From Desulfobulbus sp. (GTDB taxonomy: Bacteria > Desulfobacterota > Desulfobulbia > Desulfobulbales > Desulfobulbaceae), in assembly GCA_030600525.1 (NCBI GenBank), contig JAUVLX010000001.1, positions 1 to 37,305 of the forward strand: DNA of 37,305 nucleotides. Reading direction: 5' to 3'. A program made the position numbers and the translations under genes. Shown here one piece after another: positions 15,089 to 23,238 of this stretch. Numbering within the stretch: the first letter of the stretch is position 1; each line of letters opens with the position of its first letter. The notes beneath the pieces are model-generated. The model searched no databases and was not told the origin of the DNA. It saw only the letters and a program-made list of their open reading frames with translations.

Positions 15089-17070
15089 TAATAATCCCAG
15101 CGGAGTCCGAGAAACCAGTTGATACCAGGCATGGGATACCCTTTCACATAGGCATATTCTTCGTCAAAAAGATTACGAACTTCGCCGCGCAGGGTGAATG
15201 TCCCATAGGTATCAGACTCAAGAAAACGATACGAGGCAACGAGATCGGCGACAGTGGATGAGTCAAGTTCTACAACCGGTGTCGGGTAATTCCCAGACTC
15301 GTAGTCATTGACGTCTTGCTTACCGGCGTAAACAACGTTAAATCGAACAAACGTACCCGCGCCATTGTTTACAACAAGGCCTGCAGAGAGGTTGGTGCCA
15401 TTTACATAGAGGAGGTCCTCACCGGTTTGGTCATCCTCATACTTGGTGAGAATAGTCATGCCGAGATATGGCTTGACTTCCCAGCTCCAACCCATAGGTT
15501 CTCCTACGTCATAACTGATTTCGCCCTCAAAGCCGGCTATGGTCGCATCGCCAAGATTTTTCCAGGTAGTAGACCCGTCCACAAGATAATCAGTGGTAAT
15601 TTTATCCTCAAAGTCGGTGTAGAAATAGGTCAGGGACGCATTAAGACTTTTGTGCGCAAAGTCCAAACCACCTTCATAGGTATTACTCTTTTCCGGATCG
15701 AGGTCGGGGTTGCCCACAGTTCTTGTACCAAAGCTGGTGAAGTCAGCTGCTAACTGGTCGGCAGAGGGCATTGTAAACGCCTCTGCATACTGGGCACGGA
15801 GTTTAAGCCCGTCGGTAATCATCCAGGCAAGGCCGATCTGCGGTGTCAGTCGGGTTTGATCTTCGTCTCTGCCCGCTGGTTCCTTAACCTCAACATCGTA
15901 CCAGTCGTAACGCAGCCCAATATTTGCGGTGATCGCGTCATCGGCAAAACTGGTTTTACCTAACAGAAATAATGCAGGATTGGTGTAGGTGGTTTTTGTT
16001 GGAGTCCAAGTGTTTTCCACATCATAATCGAGCCAGTCAAAGCCTGCCGTAAGGGTGGCAATATCAAATGTTCCAGTTACCTGAGCCTGGGCTCCCTGCT
16101 GATCGGTTTTGTTGGAAGAATCAATGCCGTCATCCCAGCCGGATGCATTGGAAGCGGTAGGATTCTTCCATGTGTTTTCATCCTTACCGAAAAAATAACG
16201 AACCATCCATTGGTACTGACTAGTATCAGTACCACCGTTAAATTTGGTATCGATGGAATAATTTTCCTTGTCAGTAGTGTTATCAAGGTCGGGATTGCTG
16301 AAATAACCAGGATTACCAGCATCATCTGCATCAAAGCGGGTGAAAATTACCCCCAGTCGATTGGTATCAGAAAAGGAGTAACCAAGATTCGCACTTATTC
16401 CTGTTTCATAGTTATTTCCTGTGTTCTCAAATCGGTCACCGCTTCCTGTGTCATAATCTCCTTCGGTTCTGTAGGTATAACTCCCTGCAAAATCAAAGGC
16501 GTTTTGCTTAACAGTCCCACCAATGGAGCCTTCTCCTGTATCAAAGCCGCCCCCACCAGCTTCCACAAAAGCACTGTTGAGCTCACCTTGTCGGGTGATG
16601 ATATTCACAACACCTCCCATGCCTGCAGACCCATACTGTACTGCTCCCGGTCCACGGATTATCTCGATCCGTTCAACATTTTTGGTCATCAGTTTGGCAA
16701 CATTACCTGTACCGGCACGTCGACCGTCCAGTAAAATAAGGACATGGCCCTGCAAGTCGTTACCATGAGTATCTGTACGAAACCCTCTAAGGCCTATGGA
16801 AGTAAGGTTGCCCGGATATTTCTGGACGTGGCCAAGCCCTTTTTCCGCAAGCAGGTCGGCGACATTACGGCTAGGGGATTGCTCGATTTCTTCTCGGTTG
16901 ACGACGGTGAGATTTACGCTGATTTGTTTTTTGGTTTCAGCGCTACGGCTGGCTGTAACAACAACCTCATCCATAATGGTCGGTTGCGAGGGGGCCTCTG
17001 CGCTTATACCCGCTTGAGCATGCAGGCAGGAAAGGATGGGAATCAGTAGAGCGGAATAATACTTTTTCAT
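15088..17070 (-). CDS. TonB-dependent outer-membrane receptor, BtuB/corrinoid-type by context
   Basis: A 660-residue receptor with a signal peptide (about residues 1-24), a TonB box (DEVVVTASR) soon after it, a plug domain (LLDGRRAGTG, VERIEIIRGPGAVQYGSAGMGGVVNIIT) and a 22-strand-type barrel ending in the aromatic LGLRWDY. I use ATG 17070, which opens into the signal peptide with AAGGAG about 10 bases upstream; the frame extends to 17145, but that stretch overlaps the terminator hairpin. It is the first gene after the cobalamin riboswitch, as btuB often is, so corrinoid uptake is the likeliest function. A haem or other tetrapyrrole substrate cannot be excluded from sequence. Confidence 0.92.
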   Translation of the reverse strand: MKKYYSALLIPILSCLHAQAGISAEAPSQPTIMDEVVVTASRSAETKKQISVNLTVVNREEIEQSPSRNVADLLAEKGLGHVQKYPGNLTSIGLRGFRTDTHGNDLQGHVLILLDGRRAGTGNVAKLMTKNVERIEIIRGPGAVQYGSAGMGGVVNIITRQGELNSAFVEAGGGGFDTGEGSIGGTVKQNAFDFAGSYTYRTEGDYDTGSGDRFENTGNNYETGISANLGYSFSDTNRLGVIFTRFDADDAGNPGYFSNPDLDNTTDKENYSIDTKFNGGTDTSQYQWMVRYFFGKDENTWKNPTASNASGWDDGIDSSNKTDQQGAQAQVTGTFDIATLTAGFDWLDYDVENTWTPTKTTYTNPALFLLGKTSFADDAITANIGLRYDWYDVEVKEPAGRDEDQTRLTPQIGLAWMITDGLKLRAQYAEAFTMPSADQLAADFTSFGTRTVGNPDLDPEKSNTYEGGLDFAHKSLNASLTYFYTDFEDKITTDYLVDGSTTWKNLGDATIAGFEGEISYDVGEPMGWSWEVKPYLGMTILTKYEDDQTGEDLLYVNGTNLSAGLVVNNGAGTFVRFNVVYAGKQDVNDYESGNYPTPVVELDSSTVADLVASYRFLESDTYGTFTLRGEVRNLFDEEYAYVKGYPMPGINWFLGLRWDY

Positions 17071-17113
17071 TGCTATCTTTTCTCCTTTTAAGAACGAGTG
17101 CCCGGAGAAAAAT

Positions 17114-17158
17114 AAAAAAAAATCCCCGGACCAATTATCTTTCAATTGATCCGGGGAT
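17114..17158 (-). terminator. Intrinsic terminator in the riboswitch leader
   Basis: Arms 17122-17136 and 17144-17158 form a 15-bp stem with one mismatch and a 7-base loop. On the minus strand the stem is followed by nine T (17114-17122). It lies between the aptamer and the receptor start, so it is the natural output of the switch: cobalamin binding would favour termination and reduced operon transcription. Confidence 0.88.
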
Positions 17159-17215
17159 GCCCTGATTTAAATCCGCAGATGCCTTGGAATCTCTTGTCCA
17201 CGGAGATCCAGGAAA

Positions 17216-17260
17216 CATGGAAGCCATTTGGGTAATGGCTGGGTATGGCGTGCTTCCATG
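17216..17260 (-). promoter_or_regulatory. Leader hairpin between aptamer and terminator
   Basis: A perfect 9-bp stem, 17216-17224 (CATGGAAGC) with 17252-17260 (GCTTCCATG), lies midway between aptamer and terminator on the minus-strand leader. It may be part of an anti-terminator fold, a pause hairpin or a spacer. I could not see a simple direct overlap with the terminator stem. Confidence 0.45.
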
Positions 17261-17285
17261 CGGTACATTTGTTTTTAGTACCTTT

Positions 17286-17459
17286 TTTCAGGTAGGTCTT
17301 CTGACTGTCCTCACTTCCAACGGCCTTCCCACTTTTCAGCAGTGGCGCACATGGTTGGAAGCATTTTTCCTTAACTCATTAAGGAGAGGTTTACAGCGGC
17401 GGGCCCGTCCCGGATTCACACCGGGTTCCCTTTTTAAGCTTGATTACAAGCACCTGAAA
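17286..17459 (-). promoter_or_regulatory. Cobalamin (B12) riboswitch aptamer
   Basis: On the minus strand the outer stem pairs TTTCAGGT (17452-17459) with ACCTGAAA (17286-17293). Inside are the conserved cobalamin-riboswitch blocks: GGGAA followed by CCGGTGTGAATCCGG, then GACGGGCCCGCCGCTGTAA, then GCCACTG, and finally the B12 box GTCAGAAGACCTACC. All the blocks are in the expected order and spacing. It lies about 215 bases upstream of the receptor start and is followed by a strong terminator, so it should repress the operon when cobalamin is plentiful. Confidence 0.96.
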
Positions 17460-17479
17460 CAGGATAGAGGAAACACTAA

Positions 17480-17508
17480 AGTGTAGAATAAGGCAAGCTT
17501 TTTGTCAT
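17480..17508 (-). promoter_or_regulatory. Candidate sigma-70 promoter of the corrinoid operon
   Basis: On the minus strand ATGACA (17503-17508) and TACACT (17480-17485) are separated by 17 bases. Transcription would start about 10 bases before the aptamer's outer stem. The position is what the riboswitch requires. Confidence 0.55.
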
Positions 17509-17617
17509 GTAAAATAAGGGTCCTACAGCGTGGTGCTCTCGGTGTGAGGCTCCGTTTGATTGCTACTGTTATGTAATGGACAACAGGAATGGAGCAAATC
17601 TTTTATGCTGGAAAATC

Positions 17618-17645
17618 TTGACAAGTATGCATGTTTGTTTATATT
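17618..17645 (+). promoter_or_regulatory. Candidate promoter of the arsR operon
   Basis: A consensus -35 TTGACA (17618-17623) and TATATT (17640-17645) are separated by 16 bases. The palindromic operator begins 2 bases after the -10 box, placing it where a bound repressor would block initiation. Confidence 0.65.
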
Positions 17646-17647
17646 AA

Positions 17648-17663
17648 ATCGCCAAATGGCGAT
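17648..17663. promoter_or_regulatory. Palindromic operator for the ArsR-type repressor
   Basis: ATCGCCA-AA-TGGCGAT is a perfect 7-bp inverted repeat around two central bases. It sits directly downstream of the promoter and about 28 bp before the arsR start, the usual place for an autoregulatory ArsR site. Confidence 0.65.
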
Positions 17664-17690
17664 ATGTGAATAAAACGATCTGGTGTATTG

Positions 17691-18050
17691 ATGAAATCAT
17701 TTATCAAGGTAATGAAGGCGTTGTCCGACCCTAATAGGGTGCGGGTACTTAAGCTGCTGAAAGGTAAAGAACTTTGTGTCTGTGAAATTCAGGCAGTTCT
17801 TGATCTCGCTCAATCGACAGTTTCCAAGCATATGAAACTGCTTGAAGATGCAGGTCTGGTGGACCGGTCTCGGCAGGGGACCTGGATTATTTACAGCCTG
17901 GCAGACGGAAGTGAGTCGGTTTATGCGCAGACCATGCTTTTAGAAATACAGCATTGGCTGGACGACGACCAGGAACTGAAAAGAATGTACGCTGCCATGC
18001 CTGATGCGATGGTATTGCGCGGTTGCAGCGCAAAAGATGGAATACACTGA
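17691..18050 (+). CDS. ArsR-family arsenic-responsive repressor
   Basis: A 119-residue winged-helix repressor of the ArsR/SmtB family. The metal-binding motif ELCVCEI in the first DNA-binding helix places cysteines at 29 and 31, the classic As(III)-site pattern. The recognition helix contains QSTVSKHMKLLEDAGLV. Further cysteine is found near the C-terminus (RGCSAKDG). The ATG at 17691 is preferred to an adjacent TTG at 17688. It is the first gene of a three-gene operon with a permease 10 bp downstream, and probably represses its own promoter through the palindrome at 17648-17663, releasing it when arsenite binds. Confidence 0.92.
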   Translation: MKSFIKVMKALSDPNRVRVLKLLKGKELCVCEIQAVLDLAQSTVSKHMKLLEDAGLVDRSRQGTWIIYSLADGSESVYAQTMLLEIQHWLDDDQELKRMYAAMPDAMVLRGCSAKDGIH

Positions 18051-18060
18051 CAGGAAAATC

Positions 18061-19125
18061 ATGGAACCAATAAATCTATTTACTAAAGGTGATGCTACAC
18101 CCAATACCCAGAGGGGAAAATTGCTCGTTGCCGGAGCTCTTGGCCTTGTCTTTTGGTATTTGATCTACATGCAACTGGAACCGTTCTCGTTCTTTTTTGC
18201 CTACTCTCTTCTTGGTCTTGAAAAAGGTAGCCACCTGGGCGAAGCGATCCAGTTTTTTGTTTATGATACACCGAAAGTGATGCTGCTGCTCACCTTGATC
18301 GTCTTTGTAATCGGCATGGTTCGCTCTTTCTTTACCCAGGAACGAACCAGGAAATACCTCGCAGGAAAAAGAGAAACAGGCGGGAATGTTATGGCCGCAT
18401 TGCTTGGTATTGTAACACCTTTTTGTTCATGTTCGGCAGTGCCTCTTTTTATCGGTTTTGTTCAGGCAGGAGTGCCTCTTGGAGTGACTTTCTCGTTTTT
18501 GGTCGCGGCCCCCATGGTCAATGAGATTGCCTTGGTGTTACTTTACGGGTTGCTTGGTTGGAAGGTCGCGGCTCTTTATCTGGGCACTGGGCTTTTGATT
18601 GCCATGGTCTCTGGCTGGGTGATAGGGCGTCTGAAGCTTGAACACTGGATTGAAGACTGGGTCCAGGAGTTAAGAGCTGGCGAGGCAATCGTCATTGAAG
18701 AAAAACTTACCTGGACAGACAGGGTTACGCGTGGACGTGAGGCGGTCAGGGATATTGTCGGTAAGGTCTGGATATACGTGGTGGCTGGTATCGGCGTTGG
18801 TGCCGCTATTCATGGGTATGTACCGGAAGATTTTATGGCGACCATTATGGGTAAAGATGCCTGGTGGTCGGTACCTGCTGCAGTTGTTGTTGGTATTCCC
18901 ATGTACTCAAATGCTGCAGGCATTGTACCGGTGGTGGAAGCACTGCTCGGTAAAGGTGCAGCTCTGGGGACAGTGCTTGCCTTTATGATGAGCGTTATTG
19001 CACTGTCGTTACCTGAAATGGTGATTTTGCGCAAGGTGCTGAAACCGAAACTCATTGCCGTCTTTATTGCTGTTGTCGGGATGGGGATTCTTTTCACCGG
19101 TTATCTGTTTAACCTGGTTATCTGA
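18061..19125 (+). CDS. ArsP-like permease (COG0701)
   Basis: A 354-residue membrane protein with about eight transmembrane segments and the family signature TPFCSCSAVPLF, followed by APMVNEIALVLLYGL. A second half contains GIPMYSNAAGIVPVVEALL. This permease family includes ArsP, which exports trivalent organoarsenicals, and related metal efflux proteins. The cysteine-based arsenic sensor just upstream makes an arsenic substrate most likely. The start is ATG 18061 with AGGAAA upstream; the open frame extends further back into arsR but is not needed. The exact substrate cannot be told from sequence. Confidence 0.88.
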   Translation: MEPINLFTKGDATPNTQRGKLLVAGALGLVFWYLIYMQLEPFSFFFAYSLLGLEKGSHLGEAIQFFVYDTPKVMLLLTLIVFVIGMVRSFFTQERTRKYLAGKRETGGNVMAALLGIVTPFCSCSAVPLFIGFVQAGVPLGVTFSFLVAAPMVNEIALVLLYGLLGWKVAALYLGTGLLIAMVSGWVIGRLKLEHWIEDWVQELRAGEAIVIEEKLTWTDRVTRGREAVRDIVGKVWIYVVAGIGVGAAIHGYVPEDFMATIMGKDAWWSVPAAVVVGIPMYSNAAGIVPVVEALLGKGAALGTVLAFMMSVIALSLPEMVILRKVLKPKLIAVFIAVVGMGILFTGYLFNLVI

Positions 19126-19194
19126 TGGATGAGGTATTTTTGAAGATTAACGCTTTTTGCAATTTTAACTGTTTGGAATTTTTTGGAGGAAAGG

Positions 19195-19425
19195 ATGGAA
19201 ATTAAGGTATGCGGGCCAGGATGTGCTTCCTGCGAACAAGCACAAAAAACTGTTGAGGCTGCTCTTGTTGCCAAGGGTGTCGAGGCGACGGTTACCAAGG
19301 TGACAGATTTTCAGGAAATAGCCCAGTTGGGAATTTTTTCAACCCCGGCGGTCGTCATCGATGGTGAGGTCAAATGTGTTGGCAGGGCTCCGAACCAGAA
19401 AGAAGTGGAAGGTTGGTTGGGGTAA
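19195..19425 (+). CDS. Small thioredoxin-like redox protein (TM0996/MTH895 type)
   Basis: A 76-residue thioredoxin-fold protein with an N-terminal redox motif CGPGCASCEQA and the cis-proline segment STPAVVIDGE. A GGAGG site lies 5 bases before ATG 19195, which excludes the upstream TTG. Proteins of this family commonly accompany ArsR/ArsP-type permeases, perhaps reducing the substrate or keeping the permease cysteines reduced. It is the last gene of the operon and is followed by a terminator. Confidence 0.88.
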   Translation: MEIKVCGPGCASCEQAQKTVEAALVAKGVEATVTKVTDFQEIAQLGIFSTPAVVIDGEVKCVGRAPNQKEVEGWLG

Positions 19426-19455
19426 GAGAAAAAAGAGGAAAATGAAAAATGATAG

Positions 19456-19497
19456 AAAAAGGCTGGCAAATGGTTATCATTTGTCAGCCTTTTTTTG
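19456..19497 (+). terminator. Intrinsic terminator after the arsenic operon, possibly bidirectional
   Basis: The stem pairs GGCTGGCAAATG (from 19461) with CATTTGTCAGCC and is followed by a run of T (19490-19496). Five A on the left side would give a shorter U-tract for galE transcripts arriving on the other strand. Confidence 0.85.
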
Positions 19498-19563
19498 TTG
19501 TTTCTCGGGCTGTGTTTGAACCTTTGGAAGTTGGTTCTTCAGCTAAATGAAAGCGAACTACCC

Positions 19564-20577
19564 TTATTTGTATCCCTGAGGATTGGCTGATTGCCAGCGC
19601 CAGGTGTCTTCACACATCTCAACTACCCCCCGTTGGGCTTGCCAGTTCAATTCCTTACCGGCTAGGGATGGGTCTGCCCAGCACTGAGCAATATCACCTG
19701 ATCGGCGGGGGGCTATCCTGTAGGGGACCTTTTTGCCACTAGCCTTTTCAAAGGCGCTGACCATCTCCAGTACTGAGTAGCCTTGGCCGGTGCCGAGGTT
19801 GTAAGTTACAACTCCTGGATTTTCAGTGAGTTTTTCCAAAGCACGCAGATGCCCAATGGCCAGGTCAACCACATGAATGTAATCACGCACACCGGTGCCG
19901 TCTGGTGTAGAATAGTCATTGCCAAAGACTGCAAGCTCTGAGAGTTTTCCCACCGCAACCTGAGAGATGTAGGGCATGAGATTGTTAGGGATGCCGTTAG
20001 GATCTTCTCCTATTTGCCCGCTCTTATGCGCTCCAACAGGATTGAAGTAGCGTAGCAGAGCAATATTCCATGTTGGATCAGGTATGGCCAGGTCCCGTAG
20101 GATTTCCTCGACCATCAGTTTGGTTCGTCCATAAGGGTTGGTGCAGGAAAGCGGGAAATTTTCAACGATAGGAACGGTCGCAGGATCACCATAAACGGTA
20201 GCAGAAGAGCTGAATACAATATTTTTGATCCCAAACTCCTGCATCACATTACAAAGGTTGAGCGTACCAGTGATATTATTGTGGTAATAAGCAAGCGGTT
20301 TTTCCACTGACTCACCAACGGCCTTGAGACCGGCAAAGTGGATGACTGCATCTGTATCCGCTGCCTTTGCAAAAACTTCTCGTGTCTGCTGTTCATCAAG
20401 CAGATCTGCTTCAAAAAAAATGATGGATTTGCCGGTAATTTTTTCCACCCGACGAATGGATTCTTTGGAGGAATTACTGAGGTTGTCTAAAATGGTGACC
20501 CTGTGTCCGGCTTCAAGCAGTTCCAGACAGGTATGGCTGCCGATGTAACCGGCACCACCGGTGACTAAAATATGCAT
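19564..20577 (-). CDS. galE: UDP-glucose 4-epimerase
   Basis: A 337-residue GalE, the length expected. The N-terminal NAD-binding motif TGGAGYIGSH, the substrate/NAD segment HFAGLKAVGES, the catalytic serine region FSSSATVYG and the YGRTK tyrosine-lysine pair are all present. It interconverts UDP-glucose and UDP-galactose, feeding cell-surface polysaccharide. AGGAG sits 7 bases before ATG 20577. It is monocistronic and converges with the arsenic operon. Confidence 0.97.
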   Translation of the reverse strand: MHILVTGGAGYIGSHTCLELLEAGHRVTILDNLSNSSKESIRRVEKITGKSIIFFEADLLDEQQTREVFAKAADTDAVIHFAGLKAVGESVEKPLAYYHNNITGTLNLCNVMQEFGIKNIVFSSSATVYGDPATVPIVENFPLSCTNPYGRTKLMVEEILRDLAIPDPTWNIALLRYFNPVGAHKSGQIGEDPNGIPNNLMPYISQVAVGKLSELAVFGNDYSTPDGTGVRDYIHVVDLAIGHLRALEKLTENPGVVTYNLGTGQGYSVLEMVSAFEKASGKKVPYRIAPRRSGDIAQCWADPSLAGKELNWQAQRGVVEMCEDTWRWQSANPQGYK

Positions 20578-20774
20578 TATGTACTCCTGTGGAGGGAATA
20601 AAGAATTAGCGCAAACTGCATAATACCAAGTATAATAATGGGTTTGTAGAAAAATGAAATTGGTTTTTATTCTATAGAGATACTTAGGTTATATGCGTGT
20701 CAGTTCATTTTTAACACCGCTATTAGTTTACTTATTGTCTCGTTACCAGGAACTAGAGGGGCGGTGGGAACGGT

Positions 20775-22073
20775 TTGCTGTATAAAATAACATTTGCAAT
20801 CACCTTTCTTTTGATTTCACTGCTGTCGATTAAATTATCCTCAGTTAAATCGGCTTCTGGTTTTTCAGTGGCAGACAGGTCACTTCGTTATACCGGTGTT
20901 TCCTGGATAATTATCGGAACCCTTGTCGGCGGCATCTCGACTATCGGTACGGTACAGACGGCATATACCCATGGCATTTCTGCCTGGATATTTACCCTGG
21001 GTAGCGGCATTTCCTGTCTCCTGCTTGGCTTGTTTTTTGCCAAAGGATTACGGGAGTCTGGAGTTGTAACGGTATCCGAGTATCTGGGGCGCGCTTTTGG
21101 GCACCGGTTTCGCTGTTATTGCAGTATCGTTAATTCGATTGGCATGTTTATTCACATTGTCGGTCAATTTCTGGCTTCAATTGCCATCCTCCAAGCAGTC
21201 TTTCATTTTAATGCTGGTTGGGCTGTAATTTTAACCAGCATATTTATGGGTATTTTTGTTATTACCGGTGGTATTGCCGGGGCTGGTTTAGTTGGTAAAA
21301 TTAAATTTTTCCTGCTGTATGTGATCATGTTAGTGAGTGCTGGGGTGGCCCTGTACAAGGGCGGTGGCCTTGGGGAAATTCTTTCAGGTTTGCCCTCAGA
21401 TGCTGATATGCTCAGTTTGCATCATTATGGTATACCCGCAGCGTCTATTCACATGGTTTCCATGGTGGTCGGGGTCCTTTCCACTCAGATATATTTACAG
21501 GCCATTTTTTCAGCCAGAGATGTGAGGGAAGCGAGAAACGGCGCTTTTCTCAGTGCTGCTGTGATTCCGCCCATCGGATTACTCGGTATTGTTATCGGTC
21601 TGTATTTACGAGCGAATTTTTCTGAGATCAGTGGGGGTACGGCTCAGGCACTTCCCTTTTTTCTCTATTATAGTTTTCCGCCGCTTATTGCCGCGTTTTT
21701 TTCTGCTGGTATTCTGCTGATTGTACTCGGCACCGGAGCCGGTTTGCTGCTTGGGGTTACGACCAATATATATAACGATTTCTTTCACCAGAAAATCAAA
21801 GGGCACCCCTTTTTAAAGCCGCTGCCGTTACTACGTGCTTTGACTCTTTTTGTTCTTTTCGCTGCAACCGTGCTGGTTTTTACTGGGCTTGATTCCGCAA
21901 TCCTTAAATGGAGTTATATGTCAATGGGCTTGCGTGGTTCTGCTGTGTTTATGGGGCTTGTTATTCTGGTTTTTTTCAAAACATTGCAGCAATCGAAATG
22001 GGTGGTTTTCTTTCTATATATTATTCCTGTTGTCTATGTTCTTGTGAATATGAACATGGGTGGTGGACGTTGA
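20775..22073 (+). CDS. Sodium:solute symporter family protein
   Basis: A 432-residue membrane protein with about 11-12 hydrophobic segments. The early region SGFSVADRSLRYTGVSWIIIG and GGISTIGTVQTAY fit the sodium:solute symporter (SSF) family, though it is shorter than typical 480-550-residue members. The later TNIYNDFFHQ segment is also typical. The substrate cannot be assigned. The best start is TTG 20775, preceded by a GGTGGG stretch. No functional partner is adjacent. Confidence 0.82.
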   Translation: MLYKITFAITFLLISLLSIKLSSVKSASGFSVADRSLRYTGVSWIIIGTLVGGISTIGTVQTAYTHGISAWIFTLGSGISCLLLGLFFAKGLRESGVVTVSEYLGRAFGHRFRCYCSIVNSIGMFIHIVGQFLASIAILQAVFHFNAGWAVILTSIFMGIFVITGGIAGAGLVGKIKFFLLYVIMLVSAGVALYKGGGLGEILSGLPSDADMLSLHHYGIPAASIHMVSMVVGVLSTQIYLQAIFSARDVREARNGAFLSAAVIPPIGLLGIVIGLYLRANFSEISGGTAQALPFFLYYSFPPLIAAFFSAGILLIVLGTGAGLLLGVTTNIYNDFFHQKIKGHPFLKPLPLLRALTLFVLFAATVLVFTGLDSAILKWSYMSMGLRGSAVFMGLVILVFFKTLQQSKWVVFFLYIIPVVYVLVNMNMGGGR

Positions 22074-22217
22074 ATGTTTATTTTTAGTGATCTGGAAAAC
22101 GGGAGATTGGCAGAAGGGGTATGAGGCTGTCCGCCATGGTTGTTGTGGTTTTCTATGTATAAAGTATGATGCTTGTGGTGGATGGAATCCTTTTCATTTT
22201 ATTATTCGATAGTTATT

Positions 22218-22817
22218 ATGATGTTACCTAAACTTACCCTTGCTGACCTCGCCCGTTCCGGTCATGTGACTCGCTGGCACAGTGTTCGTACGTCCAGAGA
22301 TCAGACCCTGGCAGAACATCACTATATGGTCACCCGGATCTCAAACAGGCTTGCCAAAGATATCATCGGGCCGGATTTGACCGATACTGATCTGCTACAG
22401 ATTATGGAATACGCATCTCTCCACGACACCCCGGAACTGCTTACTGGTGATTTGCCAAGCCCGCTTAAACAGCATATTGAGTATTTAAGTGGAGAAAATA
22501 ATCCCATTGAAGCCATAGAAAAAGAAATTGCTCCCTGGTTGTTTGAGATGAAGGAAGCCATCCGTCGCGATCATCCAGAGCATCTGTTGATTGTAAAGCT
22601 TGCCGATATTATTGATGCCCTTGTTTTTATAACTGATGAAGGCATTGGGATACACGCAAAAAAGGTTATTGAACTTCTTTACGAGATGCTTGAAAATAAA
22701 CTCAAACAGGGGATAACTACTTTTCCCCAATATAATTGGCGGCGAACGGTTGATTTACTCAATGAATTATTGCAGAATGCAGACGAATCCAAGGTGGCTT
22801 TCGAATTGCGTCCATAA
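22218..22817 (+). CDS. HD-domain phosphohydrolase, YfbR/HDDC2-like
   Basis: A 199-residue HD-domain protein. The metal ligands of the family are visible: His34 in LAEHHYMV, His69-Asp70 in SLHDTPELLTGD, and Asp130 in LADIIDAL. The N-terminal arginine/tryptophan pattern VTRWHSV matches 5'-deoxynucleotidase YfbR and HDDC2-type proteins, which hydrolyse deoxynucleoside monophosphates. I start at ATG 22218 because that gives the usual family N-terminus. ATG 22182 and TTG 22173 are in frame but would add residues with no match. Confidence 0.85.
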   Translation: MMLPKLTLADLARSGHVTRWHSVRTSRDQTLAEHHYMVTRISNRLAKDIIGPDLTDTDLLQIMEYASLHDTPELLTGDLPSPLKQHIEYLSGENNPIEAIEKEIAPWLFEMKEAIRRDHPEHLLIVKLADIIDALVFITDEGIGIHAKKVIELLYEMLENKLKQGITTFPQYNWRRTVDLLNELLQNADESKVAFELRP

Positions 22818-23238
22818 TAAAGGCCCATTACTCGTAGAGTAACGTAGGTTGACTACCATCGTGATCAAGTCTAATTAAGGCGTATTCTCGAGGGGGAATC
22901 CGTCGCCAATAGAACCAGAAGTCAGTTGGTTAACGTCTTTTAACTGCGCCGCCCCTTTCTCTGGCACGTCATGCTCCTTGGCCATTGTCCTGCCTTTTCC
23001 TGAAAGCACCAAATAGCGAATTGTTATCAACCCTGCTGTTTGGGTTGACTGGTCCGCAAACCTTTTGGCCTTTTTTCGTTGTGGGTACTGTTTAATTTTA
23101 ATTAGGTGGTGCTTGCTTTTGACACACCCTTCGCAATCTGCAGGGCTGCACGAGGGGGTGAGGTGGCTAAGAAGAGCAGTGCAAAACCGACTTGGCTAAA
23201 AAATCAATTGCCAGATGTCAGGGCGTTTGTGGCGATTG
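22818..23238. other. Gene-poor interval of 421 bp
   Basis: This gap holds no recognised gene. It contains a short TTACTC/GAGTAA hairpin just after the HD gene (about 22828-22842), a possible 36-residue minus-strand ORF (listed separately), and a 34-residue plus-strand frame (GTG 23163 to TGA 23267) preceded by GAGGGGG that runs into the 3' end of the next gene. Neither small frame matches a family I know. Confidence 0.5.
22875..22985 (-). CDS. Possible 36-residue protein
   Basis: An ATG at 22985 opens a 36-codon frame to TAA 22875-22877, beginning MAKEHDVPEKGAAQLKD and ending GFPLENTP. AAGG lies 7 bases upstream. The product is hydrophilic, with no membrane segment or cysteine. I do not recognise it. 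It may be chance, but codon composition looks protein-like. Confidence 0.3.
   Translation of the reverse strand: MAKEHDVPEKGAAQLKDVNQLTSGSIGDGFPLENTP

Noticed and set aside
16210..16734. 174-codon plus-strand frame
   Set aside because: Antisense to the TonB-dependent receptor barrel; low-complexity Ile/Thr/Ser composition typical of a shadow frame.
17165..17285. A second aptamer between riboswitch and terminator
   Set aside because: Only a simple 9-bp hairpin is visible; no conserved riboswitch blocks.
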